Shown: positions 35,599 through 47,800 of the stretch, piece by piece
Layout: each line of letters begins with the position of its first letter
Numbering within the stretch: the first letter of the stretch is position 1
The notes under the pieces: model-generated
What the model was told of the DNA's origin: nothing
Databases searched by the model: none
What the model saw: only the letters and a program-made list of their open reading frames with translations
Program-made: the position numbers and the translations under genes
Assembly (NCBI GenBank): GCA_033063855.1
Contig: CP093831.1
Coordinates: 29,202,001 to 29,266,000 of the forward strand
DNA: 64,000 nt
Origin: Smittia aterrima
Taxonomy: Eukaryota; Arthropoda; Insecta; Diptera; Chironomidae
Direction of reading: 5' to 3'

Positions 35599-37324
35599 AA
35601 AACGTGCTAATTGATGACTTAAAATGGATTTTATTAAATTGTTCTGTTGCTGCGTAATGAACCCGTGTTTTTCTATGAAATATTATTACCAATCGCTTAT
35701 ATGTGGACGTTAGAATAATTATAAAACCATTGTAGTTTTCTTAATAACGATACATCTCTGGAAATAATGTTGTATCATATCATAAACTCGAAGAATGGGT
35801 TCCAAAGCCGCCCAATGATATTTTTTATACCAACATACGTCATTTCTTAGATACCGAAAAAGAAATTTAAAGCGGTTTATGATTGTAAAAACAATCAGGT
35901 TTTAAACAAAATCTTATCACTGACGAGTTTGAAACACTTGATGGATATTCTGGAAAAACCAAGATTGTTTTGTGCTTATCAAGTTGCGTACTTTACAGTT
36001 CAATGTTATTGATAAGCCACTGTGCGATTGGGCAGCGTGCTTAGGCTGCGCTTGACGTAAATAGAAAGTACTTCAAAGGCTAGAGATAAAATTTTTGAGA
36101 GCTTTATTTGGGGAAATCTGAAATATACTTTGACGTGTATAATTATAAATCAGTTATATTTTGGGAAACAGAGCCATTGTTTACAGGTTTCTTTCCAACA
36201 CAAGATTCATATTAAACAATTAATTTATTTAAACCGTTTTCGTTTCAACAAAACAAAGGATCCCCCTCCAATAATATATCTCCAACTGCTGCATTTTCTT
36301 CTCAAACAATATCCTAGGCTTACCATACCTAACAGTTTCGACCTCCTGATTATTGCTACTTATAGAATATTTAGTTATAGTTAATATGAAATGTTGAGTA
36401 TTAACCATAAGAATGTGAGAATGCTAATCAGATTCTAATATGTGGGTAAAACTTTACTCTCATATAATTCGTAGAATCTTTTGCGGACTTCGACTGAAAA
36501 TATCAACAGCTTTAAGATATCCATTATCATTTCGAAAACACATAGTTTTTATCATTTATTTGAAATTTAATGATGTTCTCGCCAAGGTTTGTTCGAAACA
36601 TCAGCAAATATTATTTCTCTGTTATATACTTATTCAAACCAGACGATTCGAGTAGACGATTTGGAGCTATTCCATTTCCTTCGACAATCTAAGTTTATTA
36701 CTTTTCTCAAATTTTAATAATTAGAAGTTTTGTTCATGCCATTATTTTTGGCCGGCTTTCTTATTTAAAGAGTTATATTATTTTTTAAATGAAGTCACAT
36801 TCAATACGCGAATAAAAGTACCCGATGAAATAAGAAGTGTCGATGAAGAAAATTATTCAGATATTCTTTTATCTCTTAAAAGGCTCTAGGTTAAAGCGAA
36901 TGTCTTCTGTTTTCAAATTAAACTTGACTATAATACAGGCAATAACTGTAATGTGGTCATTCAACAAATCCTAGTAAACTAATATCAAACATTCCCCAAA
37001 CTTGTTTAACTGTGTTTGGTTAAAAATTGCTCGTCAGAAATTCTTCAAATTTATATTCGGTAAATTTTTATACGATACGAGGTTCCTATTTAATCAGACA
37101 GAAAAAATTCGCAATCAAAATCAAGTCATTTTATTAACAATTTCATTGCATTTTTTATTCATGGTATAAATTAGTCTGCTAGATGAATACAAAATTAAAA
37201 GTATCTTTCAAAATTTGGAATTTGTGTTAATCAAATATTTTGAATGATCAATCAAATAAATAACAAACGACGTAACTATATGAATATTAAACAACATATT
37301 TGTAATTAGCAAATTATTTAATAA
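35599..37324. other. Intergenic spacer between proteases 2 and 3; no gene seen
   Basis: 1.7 kb, AT-rich. Two plus-strand frames (36130-36384, 36440-36655) have no family likeness. I see no decayed protease copy by eye. Confidence 0.45.
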
Positions 37325-37351
37325 TTTATTGTATTTCAAAAACTTTCTAAC

Positions 37352-38247
37352 TTAGAGTTGAGAAATTCCATTCATCCATGCGCGATGGCTGCTGACACGA
37401 GCGAAAACATCTGGGAATCCTTGAGCGCAAGCAATTCCCCATGAAACGGCTCCGATAACAGTGTTTCCAATGGCCAAGGGACCGCCGCTGTCTCCCATGC
37501 ACATACCTTCTCCGGCGCGAGTGAAAGTACAGATAGTGTTATCAAAAACGCGTGCACCATTAATAGCGTTATGACGACTACGGCAGTCAGCATTAGTTAA
37601 AGTTTGGACTGAAAGGAACTGCAAGTTAGCGGCAGCAGATCCAGGGTGAGAAGTCTGTCCCCAGCCACTGGCCATAGCGGTAACTCCTCCTCCTGTGTGT
37701 GCGCTAGCCAAAGCAGCGGGTGCGATTGTGGCAGTGGTAGCAATGTTAGCAACAGTTTGGAGCATAGAGATATCGTTGGCAAGAGTGACTCCGCTGTATG
37801 ATCCATGGTTATCAATACGAGCAATGGCAAAAGTAGTTCCTCCAGTAGTACGCGAGATGGCTCCGAGAACAGCGATAGTATTTCCAGTGGTGCGACCAAC
37901 AGTGCAATGAGCAGCTGAAATGATCCAGCGGTTGCTAACAATGGTACCTCCACAGAAGTCTGCAGGAAAAATATTTTCAAACTGTTTCATTATAATTTTG
38001 AAATAATCAACATACGTTGATTGGCGGCACTTCTCAATGAAGCTTGATAACGGAACTGTCCAGAGCTAGCAGTGCTACCTCCAACAATACGACCAGACCA
38101 TTCCAAAAAATCTGGATCCAAAGTAGCATCTGGGATGGCTATAAATTAAAACACTGTTAGTGAACTTCACTTTTGCTGTATTTTTTTTAACTTACTGGCT
38201 CCGAGGGCCAATGCGACCAAGCAAAGTGATACGACTAACTTCAACAT
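37352..38247 (-). CDS. Brachyurin/chymotrypsin-like serine protease 3, secreted
   Basis: 260-aa S1 protease. Exons (minus): 38247-38196, 38138-38016, 37959-37352. Signal peptide, activation site, triad (His76, Asp121, Ser216) and pocket (Gly210/Asp242) are as in protease 2. It differs from protease 2 mainly in the loop between Cys184 and Cys202 (here RSRHNAINGARVFDNTI), in GVTLAND against GNTLAND, and at the last residues (ISQL against ISGL). Intron sequences are also close to those of protease 2, which marks a recent tandem duplication or conversion. Confidence 0.94.
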
Positions 38248-38249
38248 TC

Positions 38250-38295
38250 TGGACTGACTGTAAAATGTTAGCCCAAACTCATTTGCTTTTATACT
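38250..38295 (-). promoter_or_regulatory. Core promoter of protease 3 (TATA and initiator)
   Basis: Minus-strand AGTATAAAAGC (38295-38285) and TACAGTCAGTCCAG just before the ATG. CTTATCA at 38362-38368 matches the element upstream of protease 2. Confidence 0.65.
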
Positions 38296-38369
38296 TGCAA
38301 CAATCACAACAAAAATTATTTGGATTAATCTATATAAATAAACTAAGTGTTTCATGTTTATCTTATCAA

Positions 38370-38979
38370 ACTTGTTATTTTGAAGCAAAATCAAATCTCG
38401 ACTAATTAAAAGTCACTTTCTGGGATTCCCCACTGGAACATTTAAAAATATTCTCTTAATCCTTTATCGATTAAGATATCAATTGATCTCATACAAATAA
38501 ATGAGTATTTTATTTTTATCAATCTTAGCAGAAATTTTATCAGTCGACTACAATAATTGAAATTGTCAAAAAAAAATGAAAAATAAAATGCATGGTTTAG
38601 TTTTTATAAAAAAGTTTATTAAGTTTTATTGATTTTATTTAATTTTAATTATAAAATCGAGATTGAAATCAATGAAGGTAAACATTGTTTACAATAAAGC
38701 TCTCTAAAATATTGTTAATGTTTCAGGCAAGTTCGCAACTTCATTCGTTTTCGTAAATATCAACGTTGAAATCGAGTTTTAAATTCATATGAAATTAGGT
38801 GTGAGAAATGGAAAACGAAGGAAAGGAAGATGAAATTGCTATTTGAATATCTTTTTTATCAGAACATGATCGTGCATAATGCTTATCAATTCTCATTGTT
38901 CACAAAAGTTTACTTTTTAAAAACACAATTTCCTTTTAGAGCTTTTTGCATATTTACAATAAAATAAAATATCATTAAT
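38370..38979. other. No gene seen between protease 3 and the LPMO
   Basis: AT-rich spacer. Several GATA-type TTATCA/TATCA words occur but no exon. Confidence 0.45.
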
Positions 38980-38985
38980 TTTATT
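38980..38985 (-). terminator. Poly(A) signal of the LPMO gene
   Basis: AATAAA on the minus strand 76 bases beyond the stop codon (39063-39061). Confidence 0.5.
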
Positions 38986-39060
38986 GAAGAGGGTCGTTCA
39001 GAAGCCCTTTCTGTTGATTGTACAGCAATATGGCAGATAGTGGATTTTGGAAGATTTTTT

Positions 39061-40990
39061 CTAATAACATCGACATCGATCGACTGGGCACTTTGAACCG
39101 TAATTGAGACATTGATCCAAACAGTAAGTGTCTGCTCCCTCTCGTCCAGACAGTTCACCAATTGCCTCGCACGTCGTTCTGTATGAAGAAATTCATATTG
39201 TGTGGTTTGGAAAAACAATTTTATTTTATTTATTTTATATCAACACTTACGGACAATAGCAAACATTTTCAGGACCTTAAAGAAAAATTATTTTTAATAA
39301 ATCGTCATTTTATTTTATTTAATAATTATTTATAAATATTGTTAAAGAAATAACTCACAGTTTGGAGGATATCTCAAGCAATTATGTTGACACCATTCGC
39401 CCATTCCTGGAAGACTACGAAAAGATGGGCTTGGCACGCAAAGTTGATCACTGAAAAATTAATGAAATTGCTTAGAGATTAATTCGATATGTCGAAATCC
39501 ATAAAGTTTTCTTTTTTATTAACTGCAATAATCCGCTTGGATTTATTTCTCTCATTCGCGTTCCGCAAAAAGTATGCGAGCTTTGAGAGCAATAAAGGAG
39601 ATTGAAGAAAATAAGGCAATAAGGCGTAAAACTTTTGCGATACGATAAAAATATAATCTACATTTTCATCCTTTCATCAATTTGTTACATCTCTTGTTAC
39701 AATGCCTTTACGCAAGCAATATTTAAGTTTTGTTCCAACGTCTAACAATTTTTTTCTTGTAAAATTTCTCAATGCTTTCCACATTATTTCTCTAGTTCTA
39801 TCATACTTATGAAAATAAATCAATTGTTAGATGTTCAATTCAGGATCTTTTAAATTACGAATAAAATTCATTTTATATCTGATTAAACATTTATGATTTG
39901 CAAGGTGAAAAATTATTATTCACATTACTGATAGACAAAAAGGCAGTGAGGATTTTCTGAGATTCATAATATTGAGTTTTGAATCAAAACTTGATAACTT
40001 ACCGAACAATCAAAGGGAAAACGTTATTTACAGGATCGGCTCGGAGATCTCTATAGTATAACAAGAAAGGATTTCTGTTCTCTACGAATAATGGTGGACG
40101 ACCCGAACCCGTGTTGCTGTAGATGCTGATATCAGCACAGTTTCTAAATGTTTCAGCTTTGCCACAGCCGACGGCCTCTGTTCCATTTTGACATGTTCCC
40201 CACATATTTCCAGTGTAGTAAGTCCATTGTAAGACGCACTGTGAGCAAGTAACGCCTGGGGGCAATCTTACTCTATAGGAAAAAGTTCCTTGTTTCTCAG
40301 CTTCATTAGGAATGATAAATCCGACAGAACGAGTTTCCGAAACCAGCAATGGATAGCGATCAAAGCATTCCTGGGTAGCTTCATATCTTGGATTGTTATT
40401 GGGACAAAGAAACATTTCAAAGCGACCGTAATGGTTTGCTGTCAGCTCAATTTCCACATCTATTTCCTGTGATGGGACTGAAATGAACATTTCACTGCAT
40501 AACGAAATGAGTCCAATTTATTACCTGGCCAGCTGCATATCGTCTCGAAATAATTCCTTTGCCGTACTCGCCACCAGCTTCATGCGGACGTGGAGACCTC
40601 AAATGATAAGCATCCCCACAAACACCACACTCGCCTCCATTCTGTTCCCATTGCACTGAAATAAATATATTTTACATACATAGAAAAAGAGGATGAAACC
40701 GCAGCTTCAAAAATAAGTTGAGAACGAAGTAAAAGTCTTTGTCGTTACCCGCATAGCCGCCGCAGAAGAGCTCTGCAAAGTAAAAGTTTATTAAAAATTG
40801 AAAAGCTCGTACGACCTGACGAGAATTTACCATTATCATTATAGTTCACGGGGTTTGGAAAGCCAAAACGCCACATTGCATTTCTTGCTGGTGGTTCCAT
40901 GAGTCGTCCATGACCGCTAGTATGACGAACAAGTATCGCCAAAAATGCGATCAATTTTATTAAATCTGATGTCGCCATACGAAGATTCAT
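39061..40990 (-). CDS. AA15-family lytic polysaccharide monooxygenase with Cys-rich tail
   Basis: Secreted copper enzyme that oxidatively cleaves chitin or cellulose (family knowledge). Seven exons (minus): 40990-40831, 40772-40749 (24 nt), 40655-40525, 40466-40003, 39450-39359, 39275-39251 (25 nt), 39178-39061; 1014 nt, 337 aa. The signal peptide ends at Gly26, so mature His27 (HGRLMEPPARNAMWR) is the copper-brace N-terminal histidine. The second brace histidine is probably His86 in PRPHE. Typical motifs follow: FCGGYAVQWEQNGG, CGVCGD, ELTANHYGRFE, CVLQWTYYTGN, FRNCADI. The tail (about 260-337) holds 12 cysteines as two copies of C-x15-C-x3-C-x6-C-x4-C-x-C. An upstream start (an in-frame Met at 41020) or the Met five codons in are alternatives. 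The 40466 acceptor was chosen because it keeps frame; the stronger-looking one 11 nt earlier does not. Confidence 0.92.
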
Positions 40991-41174
40991 AGCTCTGTGA
41001 AAGAAGAGACAAATTAACAACGGTCAATTTCATTTTCGCATTAAACGATTTTCAATTTTTTTTCCATCGATACAATCGATAAATTGTCATTAAATTTATT
41101 TGCTTTCATGACGAGAAATTTGTCAAATTGGATAAAATAAAAAATGGCGAGAATAAAACAGTAAGATGTTTACT

Positions 41175-41184
41175 CTTATCAGAT
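41175..41184. promoter_or_regulatory. GATA-type motif upstream of the LPMO
   Basis: CTTATCAGAT about 185 bases before the start codon, the same core (CTTATCA) as upstream of proteases 2 and 3. The motif is short; function is inferred. Confidence 0.3.
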
Positions 41185-41459
41185 CATAAAAGAGACGTTT
41201 TAAAAACGTAAACAACCATCATAAGGGATTAGGGTTAAGATTTATTGAAGGCTTCAATGGTTGAAGATGTACTTGAAATCGTTATTACAACTCGGGTGCA
41301 TATAAGTCTTGTGTTGAAAACCCATTAAATTTTTTTAATTTTTCCATAGGATTTCTTAAGATTTCTTTCAATGATATTGCGCAAGTATTTTCGAAGGTAG
41401 TAAGTAGTATTAATATAAAAAATAGATTTTTTAAACTCATATATTTCAGATCTAGTTAG

Positions 41460-41814
41460 TCAGTAATTTGTATCAGAATTAGATAACTCAGTAATGAAAA
41501 TTCGTTTCAATTGTTGACCCATCTTTTTAACAGAACGATTAACGTACCAAGGCACGAGGTCGCGATAGCAACGTTGAATAAAATCTGCGTTTACCGCCTC
41601 GAAGTCCGGAAACAGAGCAATAATTTTGATGTAATAAATTATTCCCCGCTCATTTTTTAGCAGATGAAATAGCGTAAACATGCTGGGATGTTCTGGCAGT
41701 GAAAGCTCATAAATATCATCCAAATTTCAATTTCATTTGCAAATTGAAAATCTTGTTCAGGTGAATTAATTCCAGAACTTGTAAACGCTTCCCATTAATC
41801 TGAGTAAGCACCAT
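41460..41814 (-). pseudogene. Frameshifted ORF of unknown family (about 117 codons)
   Basis: Reading the minus strand, ATG 41814 opens MVLTQINGKRLQVLELIHL and closes at a TGA near 41722. One base away, a second frame continues protein-like to 41460 (DDIYELSLPEHPSMFTLF, later FIQRCYRDLVPWYVNRSVKK, then QQLKRIFITEL). The switch lies in the run AAATTT, as expected of a one-base insertion or an assembly error. The two parts together span 355 nt, i.e. 118 codons plus one base. I do not recognise the protein. It may also be an exon of an unseen gene. Confidence 0.38.
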
Positions 41815-44800
41815 TATTCATAATATTTGCCATGGCGCGAAGCAAACCCGAAGTCCCCAGAGAAGAGAAGGAAAAAATATTCATTTAACATTTAAGAGAG
41901 ATTACACTTGAAAGCTCTGCTGTGCGATTCTTTGTAGCTGAATAATGGCAGAACGAGATTCCGGAATCTCAACGGAAGCCCGGAGAAAAATTGCTACTGT
42001 AAATTGTTGCGAGGAGTAATTTTATCGGCTCAGATCGTTCAGCTACGTCTGAAATCAGGGTCGATGAATTTGATGATAAAATGAATCTGATGTGATAAAT
42101 AATTTTTTTTGCTGTAAAAGTGTGTAAACTTTTCACGTGACACTTTCGCTTCTAGATAACAAGAAGCTTTTAATCAAAATCAGGCAAGTTTATTTACGAC
42201 GAAGAGAAAAGAGGAGACGAGATGAAACCCTAGAAGCATTTTCTGCTTTGAGGAGAAAAATGTTTATTGCATCCTATCAAGATTCTCCTGCTTCAGCGCG
42301 AGGGTAAGCGATGCTTATTGTTTAATTTTATAAAATAACTCAACTCGGGGGAAATCGACGAAAAATAATTTTAGCATTTTAGGGTAAATGCAACGAAAAG
42401 AGAATATGAAATATCGCATTATTAACGATTCATTTGTGTCCAAATTTAAATTTCATTAGTCGCATGATTATCAAACATTATGTCATTGGCCCCATTAAGA
42501 ATTTAACTACTGTCGAATTCTTATTACATGCTTTCTCTCTCTAATTTTTAGGTTTTAATATCGTCGATTTCAAGTCGCTTTGTGATTTCGCAATATATAT
42601 TTTCATAATCTTTTCTCTCTATATCATAACTGTCAAACTTTATGTAAATCAATTGAATTTTGCGTTTTCAACTCTTTCGTTGCTTACAATAGTTTTCAAA
42701 AATACAGGTTTTGCGTAAAACAATTTATTTTTTGTTAACATTAACCAGACGACGACGGAAACGAATGTCGAGAATTGTTCGACGCCATAAATTCCAATCA
42801 GATAATAATGAAATTTTCCACGTATTTTGTAAATTTAATTACAAATTGAAATTGATTGAAGCGACCAAGCTATGGCTAGAGAGAAAACATGTCGAGGGTT
42901 GAACTGAAAAATTTATCGAGAGAAATGTATCCCTTATGGGATTATCACTGAAGCGCAAAACGTCTCATAGATTAAAAATCTCAACATAAAATGGTTTTCC
43001 GTCATCAGCCCCGCAGCGCTTTCAAATTACATTTAGATTTTTTACCAGAACCACATTTGATACGCCAGAATTAGGTCATCGCGAAGACATATTCATTTAT
43101 CATTTGTCGTGTTTTCACCCTTCAGACCATTCAACACTTCTAGCTAGGTCACAACTAGTTAGGTAACAGTTTAATCAATCAAAGGAGTATCAGGTGCAAT
43201 ATCTTCTTAAAATTATTTTGTTTAAGGAATTTTGGCCAATGAATTGCGATTAACCGATTTTTCTCGTGAGCTCGTTTGCAATGTTAAGCATATTTTTATA
43301 TGATGGTTTCCTAAGAGAAAATTCAATCTTGAGAATTCTGCTTCTGACAAGATACGATCATCAAGTGTCGATTGTTATTAAGCAATCTTTTTAAATTACA
43401 GAACATTTCGGTGCGTGGCAAATTCCATTTTGCTTTCAAAATTTTATTTTTGCTTGTTGATTTTCTTACATTATGTACATGTTCATCCAAATACAGAAAT
43501 GAGGCAAAACTTATATATCTCACAGGAATTTTTATTATTCTTCATGGCATATGCGGGTATGAAAACGAAGATAACGTGACGAAATTTCTAAAGAATTTTG
43601 ATTGTTGACTTTCACTTTTAATGGAGTCGTCAATCAAATATTATATTCAGATTTTTTATACTGTTTTCGCTCATTCAGTTGTTGTTAATAATTTCATTTA
43701 TTCTGGCGAAAACCAGCGAATTCTAAAATGGTATTGGACCATGCGTAACTCAATAATTGACATCATCAATAACACTCTGAAATATATAAAGAATTATGTC
43801 CATCACTGCAGTGACACGTCAGATTTGCCCATCAAACATCATAATGTGATTGTGAATTTTTTGCAACCGAGTTTCGTCTACTGAATTTTGAATCAGACAC
43901 AAGGATTGATTGACAGGTGTGGTATTTCTCCAATATGAGAATACAAAAGGACACAAAGTGGTAGGCTTTTGAGTCAATTGATTACCAAGCTAGAGTTCTG
44001 CTTTCGTTTTTTGCATTATCAAACTCGAAGTTCTCAGATTTAATCTCTTGAAAGCGAAACGACAGTTATTCGCAAAGCTTGAGCAAACATTTCAGATTCA
44101 AGTACAGACGCGAAAAAGAGAATTGACGGACTGTTTGTTAACATCAAACAACGGTGCATCGACAAAACTGAGCTGCTCCATAATGTCAAAATTTTTTGAG
44201 TCAATAATCGATCATTGTTCGTTTGATGGATTGAGACTATCCTAAAATAAAATTGTGAGGTTTATGAAAGCTTCGAAACGGAAATTCCTGTGGAACTAGT
44301 AATAATTTAAAATTTTACAAGAGCGGTAAAACCCATTTCGTCTATGATGATTAATGAACTCGGCAAAGTTACAGAGAGTCAATATATTTAAAACACACGA
44401 GCTTCTCTTCAAGATTTATGGTTTTAAGTTTCCGCCACTTGCCTCGTTGATCTCGGGTTTTGTGCTGTGTTCGAAGAAGTTTATTGATCCGCATTTAGAT
44501 TGTAAAGTGCCATTTAGCGTTGGCATGAGAATTTCGTTTGGTGACGCCTCTCACTGACAAATTACATATTTAAGCTGTCAAGATACATCGCTTTTCTGCT
44601 GCGTCGGCACGGATCATTCTAACGATATTGCTTCACATCTCCATTAACACTAATTGTTTCTCACTTTTGATACTTTCGCAAATTGAAATTGAGTTCTCTT
44701 TCTTTCTTACGTTAAATCAAAAATCAATTTAAGAATTTCTACCGACAATGAATTTGTTTGATAATATCGTTTTAAAGTGATCAATCACGATAAGCTAAAT

Positions 44801-47800
44801 CCCTTAGTTTTTATTTAAAGACAATAACTAAATCAATGAAAACTTCAGTTAGCTACTAATTTTCCTCATTTAATTGACCTGACGGCAATCTTCAGTCGTT
44901 CAAAGTTTAATCAGGATAATTTCCAGTTGATAAACATTTCTGATCTTAATAAGAGTAGATGACAGAAAATATCTTAAAAGGAAGAAGTTTTTACATTCTG
45001 TTTCACATTAAAAACTTTTGCAAAGAGCGCTCCAAAAAAAACCAACGAAACAAGACAGCTTATTAATTAAATTATTATTCATTAATGTTTTTGTTTTGTT
45101 GGCTTACCTTACGAAGCCTTCGGGTAGCATATAATGTGGAATAATTAAATCCCAGGATAATCAATCAATCGATTATAACGACATTAGGCTTCCGATGGGT
45201 TAATAACGAAAGTTTCTGAAGTTTCCAAAGCAAAACTCAACAGCTTGTGACCTTGTTTTGAGTTGTATTACCGTAGCAGGTTAAAATGTGAATAAATTAA
45301 TTTAGGAAGATCACTTGCTTATTGATTACAATTCATGAATGCGTGTACAGAAGTTCATAAAAATAAATTGATTAAATTACTGTGCGGTGCTGTTAAAATA
45401 AATTGCCGTCTCCCCGAGCGATTTAAATTTTTATGAATTCGAAAGAACTCAATTCGACTGTCAATTTCTGCTGCAAGTGCAGTAGTTCCAAGTGATTGCT
45501 ATCGACAAATTGCGCGATAAAATTTAACAACTCAATGCTTAAGCAATTTCACTTTAATAAAAATAATTTCTCATATTTGTCGCGGATTTTATCATCTCTT
45601 AATGAATATGCAGTTGGCAACACTCCCTGTTGTATTCAGAAAAGCGAAATCGTAATTATGTATTCTTTTTTAAAAAAAGTTTTTAATGAAACGTTCGTTT
45701 TCCAAGTTCTTCGGATATGGTTGAGTAACGAAGAAAACTCAAATATTTTGAATAATTTAAGTTCATCTTTAAAAGAAAAAGTTTCTGGTATTTAGAGCTG
45801 GATTTAGAGCTACAGCTTTAATTTAAGCTTCTCTATGGAATTCAAATTTAAGTTTCAACCTTTTCTGCTCCAGTTTTGAACAACAGCGTCGTTTATTATA
45901 CTTTATAGAAATAAATCTCGTGAAAATCTATGAAAAATGAATAGTTAATCCGGTGAGTTCATGCATCTTGAACAGAAGCCAGCTGCTGTTTGTTTTAATG
46001 TTACAATATGCATCCCTAAGCTAAAAAAAGAGAAATTATTCTTATGATAAAACGTAATCAACTCCACAAGTCGCAGCTGGCTGATGAATGGGAATCTTTA
46101 AATAATCTGTTAAATGTCAGAGCGATGCTTATCGCTGAATAATATTTTGACTACAGTGCGTCATCGCCAACCGTAAATCACTTTTGTCTCTTCTTTCTGC
46201 ATTCTGATTCGTACCGACCGCAGAAACTTGTTGTAGTTGAAAGTAAGAGTGTTGTTCTTTAAATGAGAATGATTGAGGTTAACTATAAATAATTCAAGCA
46301 GCAAAGTGTTTCATATTTCATTCGCGCTATGCTCTTCTGATACGCCCTAATACGCGGTGCACGCGATGAATGCTACCAAACCCTGTAGACAAGATTCCAG
46401 AATCTCAAAATTGAAATGCAATAAAGTAAAATTAAATTTGCATTATAACGAGCGTAATCACTCACGACAACGAATCGGGTCCTATTGAAGACAAACAAAT
46501 TTTCGAAAATGTAACAAAAGTTTCTAGGGATATGAGTGTCATTAAATCGACATAAAATAAAAAGGATTGCATAATAATTCCATTGAGAGCGGAATTTCTC
46601 GATTGCATGACTCGAGGGCTTTGGACTTTAATTGTTATTCGCTTTTGTTGAAACTCGTTGTTGAACATTCTAATTGAAATGTATATATATATATATATTT
46701 AAGCTTAGGAAAATCATTTAGAAAATCCTTGAAATTCCTGCAACTCAAAACTACAAAGTATCGAAAAATTTAATAGGAATTTTCTGACACTGTTATCGTT
46801 GAGTTGACAGCGGTTGTACATATGACAACATTGGTTTTCTCATAGAATTAGAATTCGCGCAACGCGAGTTAGTTTCACTGAATCAGTTTCGATCAATCGC
46901 TGTTACGCAACAATCAAAGTTCTCATCGAAACGAAATTTATTTCATGGGAGAACATAAAAGATTTTAATTTCGGAAATAATTTGTTTCTCGCTTCAACAG
47001 CGTAATTTATTTGAGTTTAACATCAATAAGGTTTCATTTCAAGCTCGAACATTTTGAGCGAGAAAGATTCTGATTAAGATCGCAAAGAAAAAAGTAGACT
47101 TCTGTTCAAATTGTCAGATATGAAGAGCATTGTTCACGATAAAATAAATGCCGCATCTTGCATATCAAGTTTCCAAGATATAACTTAAAGCTTAAATGCC
47201 AGTGCGTTAAATTTATTGTATCATCTTGGCCTCCTGCCTCTTTTTATTTAACCTTTTCCTGTGTCACTGATGAGATAAATTCCTTTAAATGTTTCTCGCT
47301 TTTATTGATGACCTTTCAGCAAGAGCAGCTCTCGTTCTTTAAAGAGCGTCGACTAAAGAGTTACATACCTCCTCTTTAAAGTTTATGACTGCCCTCTTCG
47401 CCTTCAAAGAAAGCATTTGTCTTGTTTATGTTATCACTGCAAGGCCGAATTACTTATTTATCTTCACAACTACTAAATATTCTCTGACAAAACACCGTTA
47501 AAAAGATTGATTTTTTTCATCATCTGAACGCGAACTAGCCGTGTCAAGTCAAGTCAAGTTTTGTGTATGAATAATTCAGGAATTTGAATCATCATATTCA
47601 TCCCGCTATTAGCGCACATAGCGTGTTTCTATTTTCTCTTTCTGTCTCAAATGAACTGAGTCAGATCACCATTTACATAATTTTCACATCATCACATCTT
47701 AAACTGTTGAGAACTTGGAAGAAGTGGGAAAGAAATATTTGCTAAAATCATAACGGCAGATTTGTCAGAATGAAAAAAACCAATCCTCTGACTATTAAGT

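Noticed and set aside
35599..37324. Possible decayed fourth protease between copies 2 and 3
   Set aside because: Neither GDSGGP- nor AAHC-encoding sequence could be found on either strand.
45496..45795. 99-codon plus-strand frame in the gene desert
   Set aside because: Starts at TTG, not ATG; Asn/Lys/Leu-rich as expected of AT-rich DNA; no neighbours to join.
46381..46400. ACCCTGTAGA match to the start of miR-10
   Set aside because: Only the first ten or so bases agree and no hairpin partner is visible.
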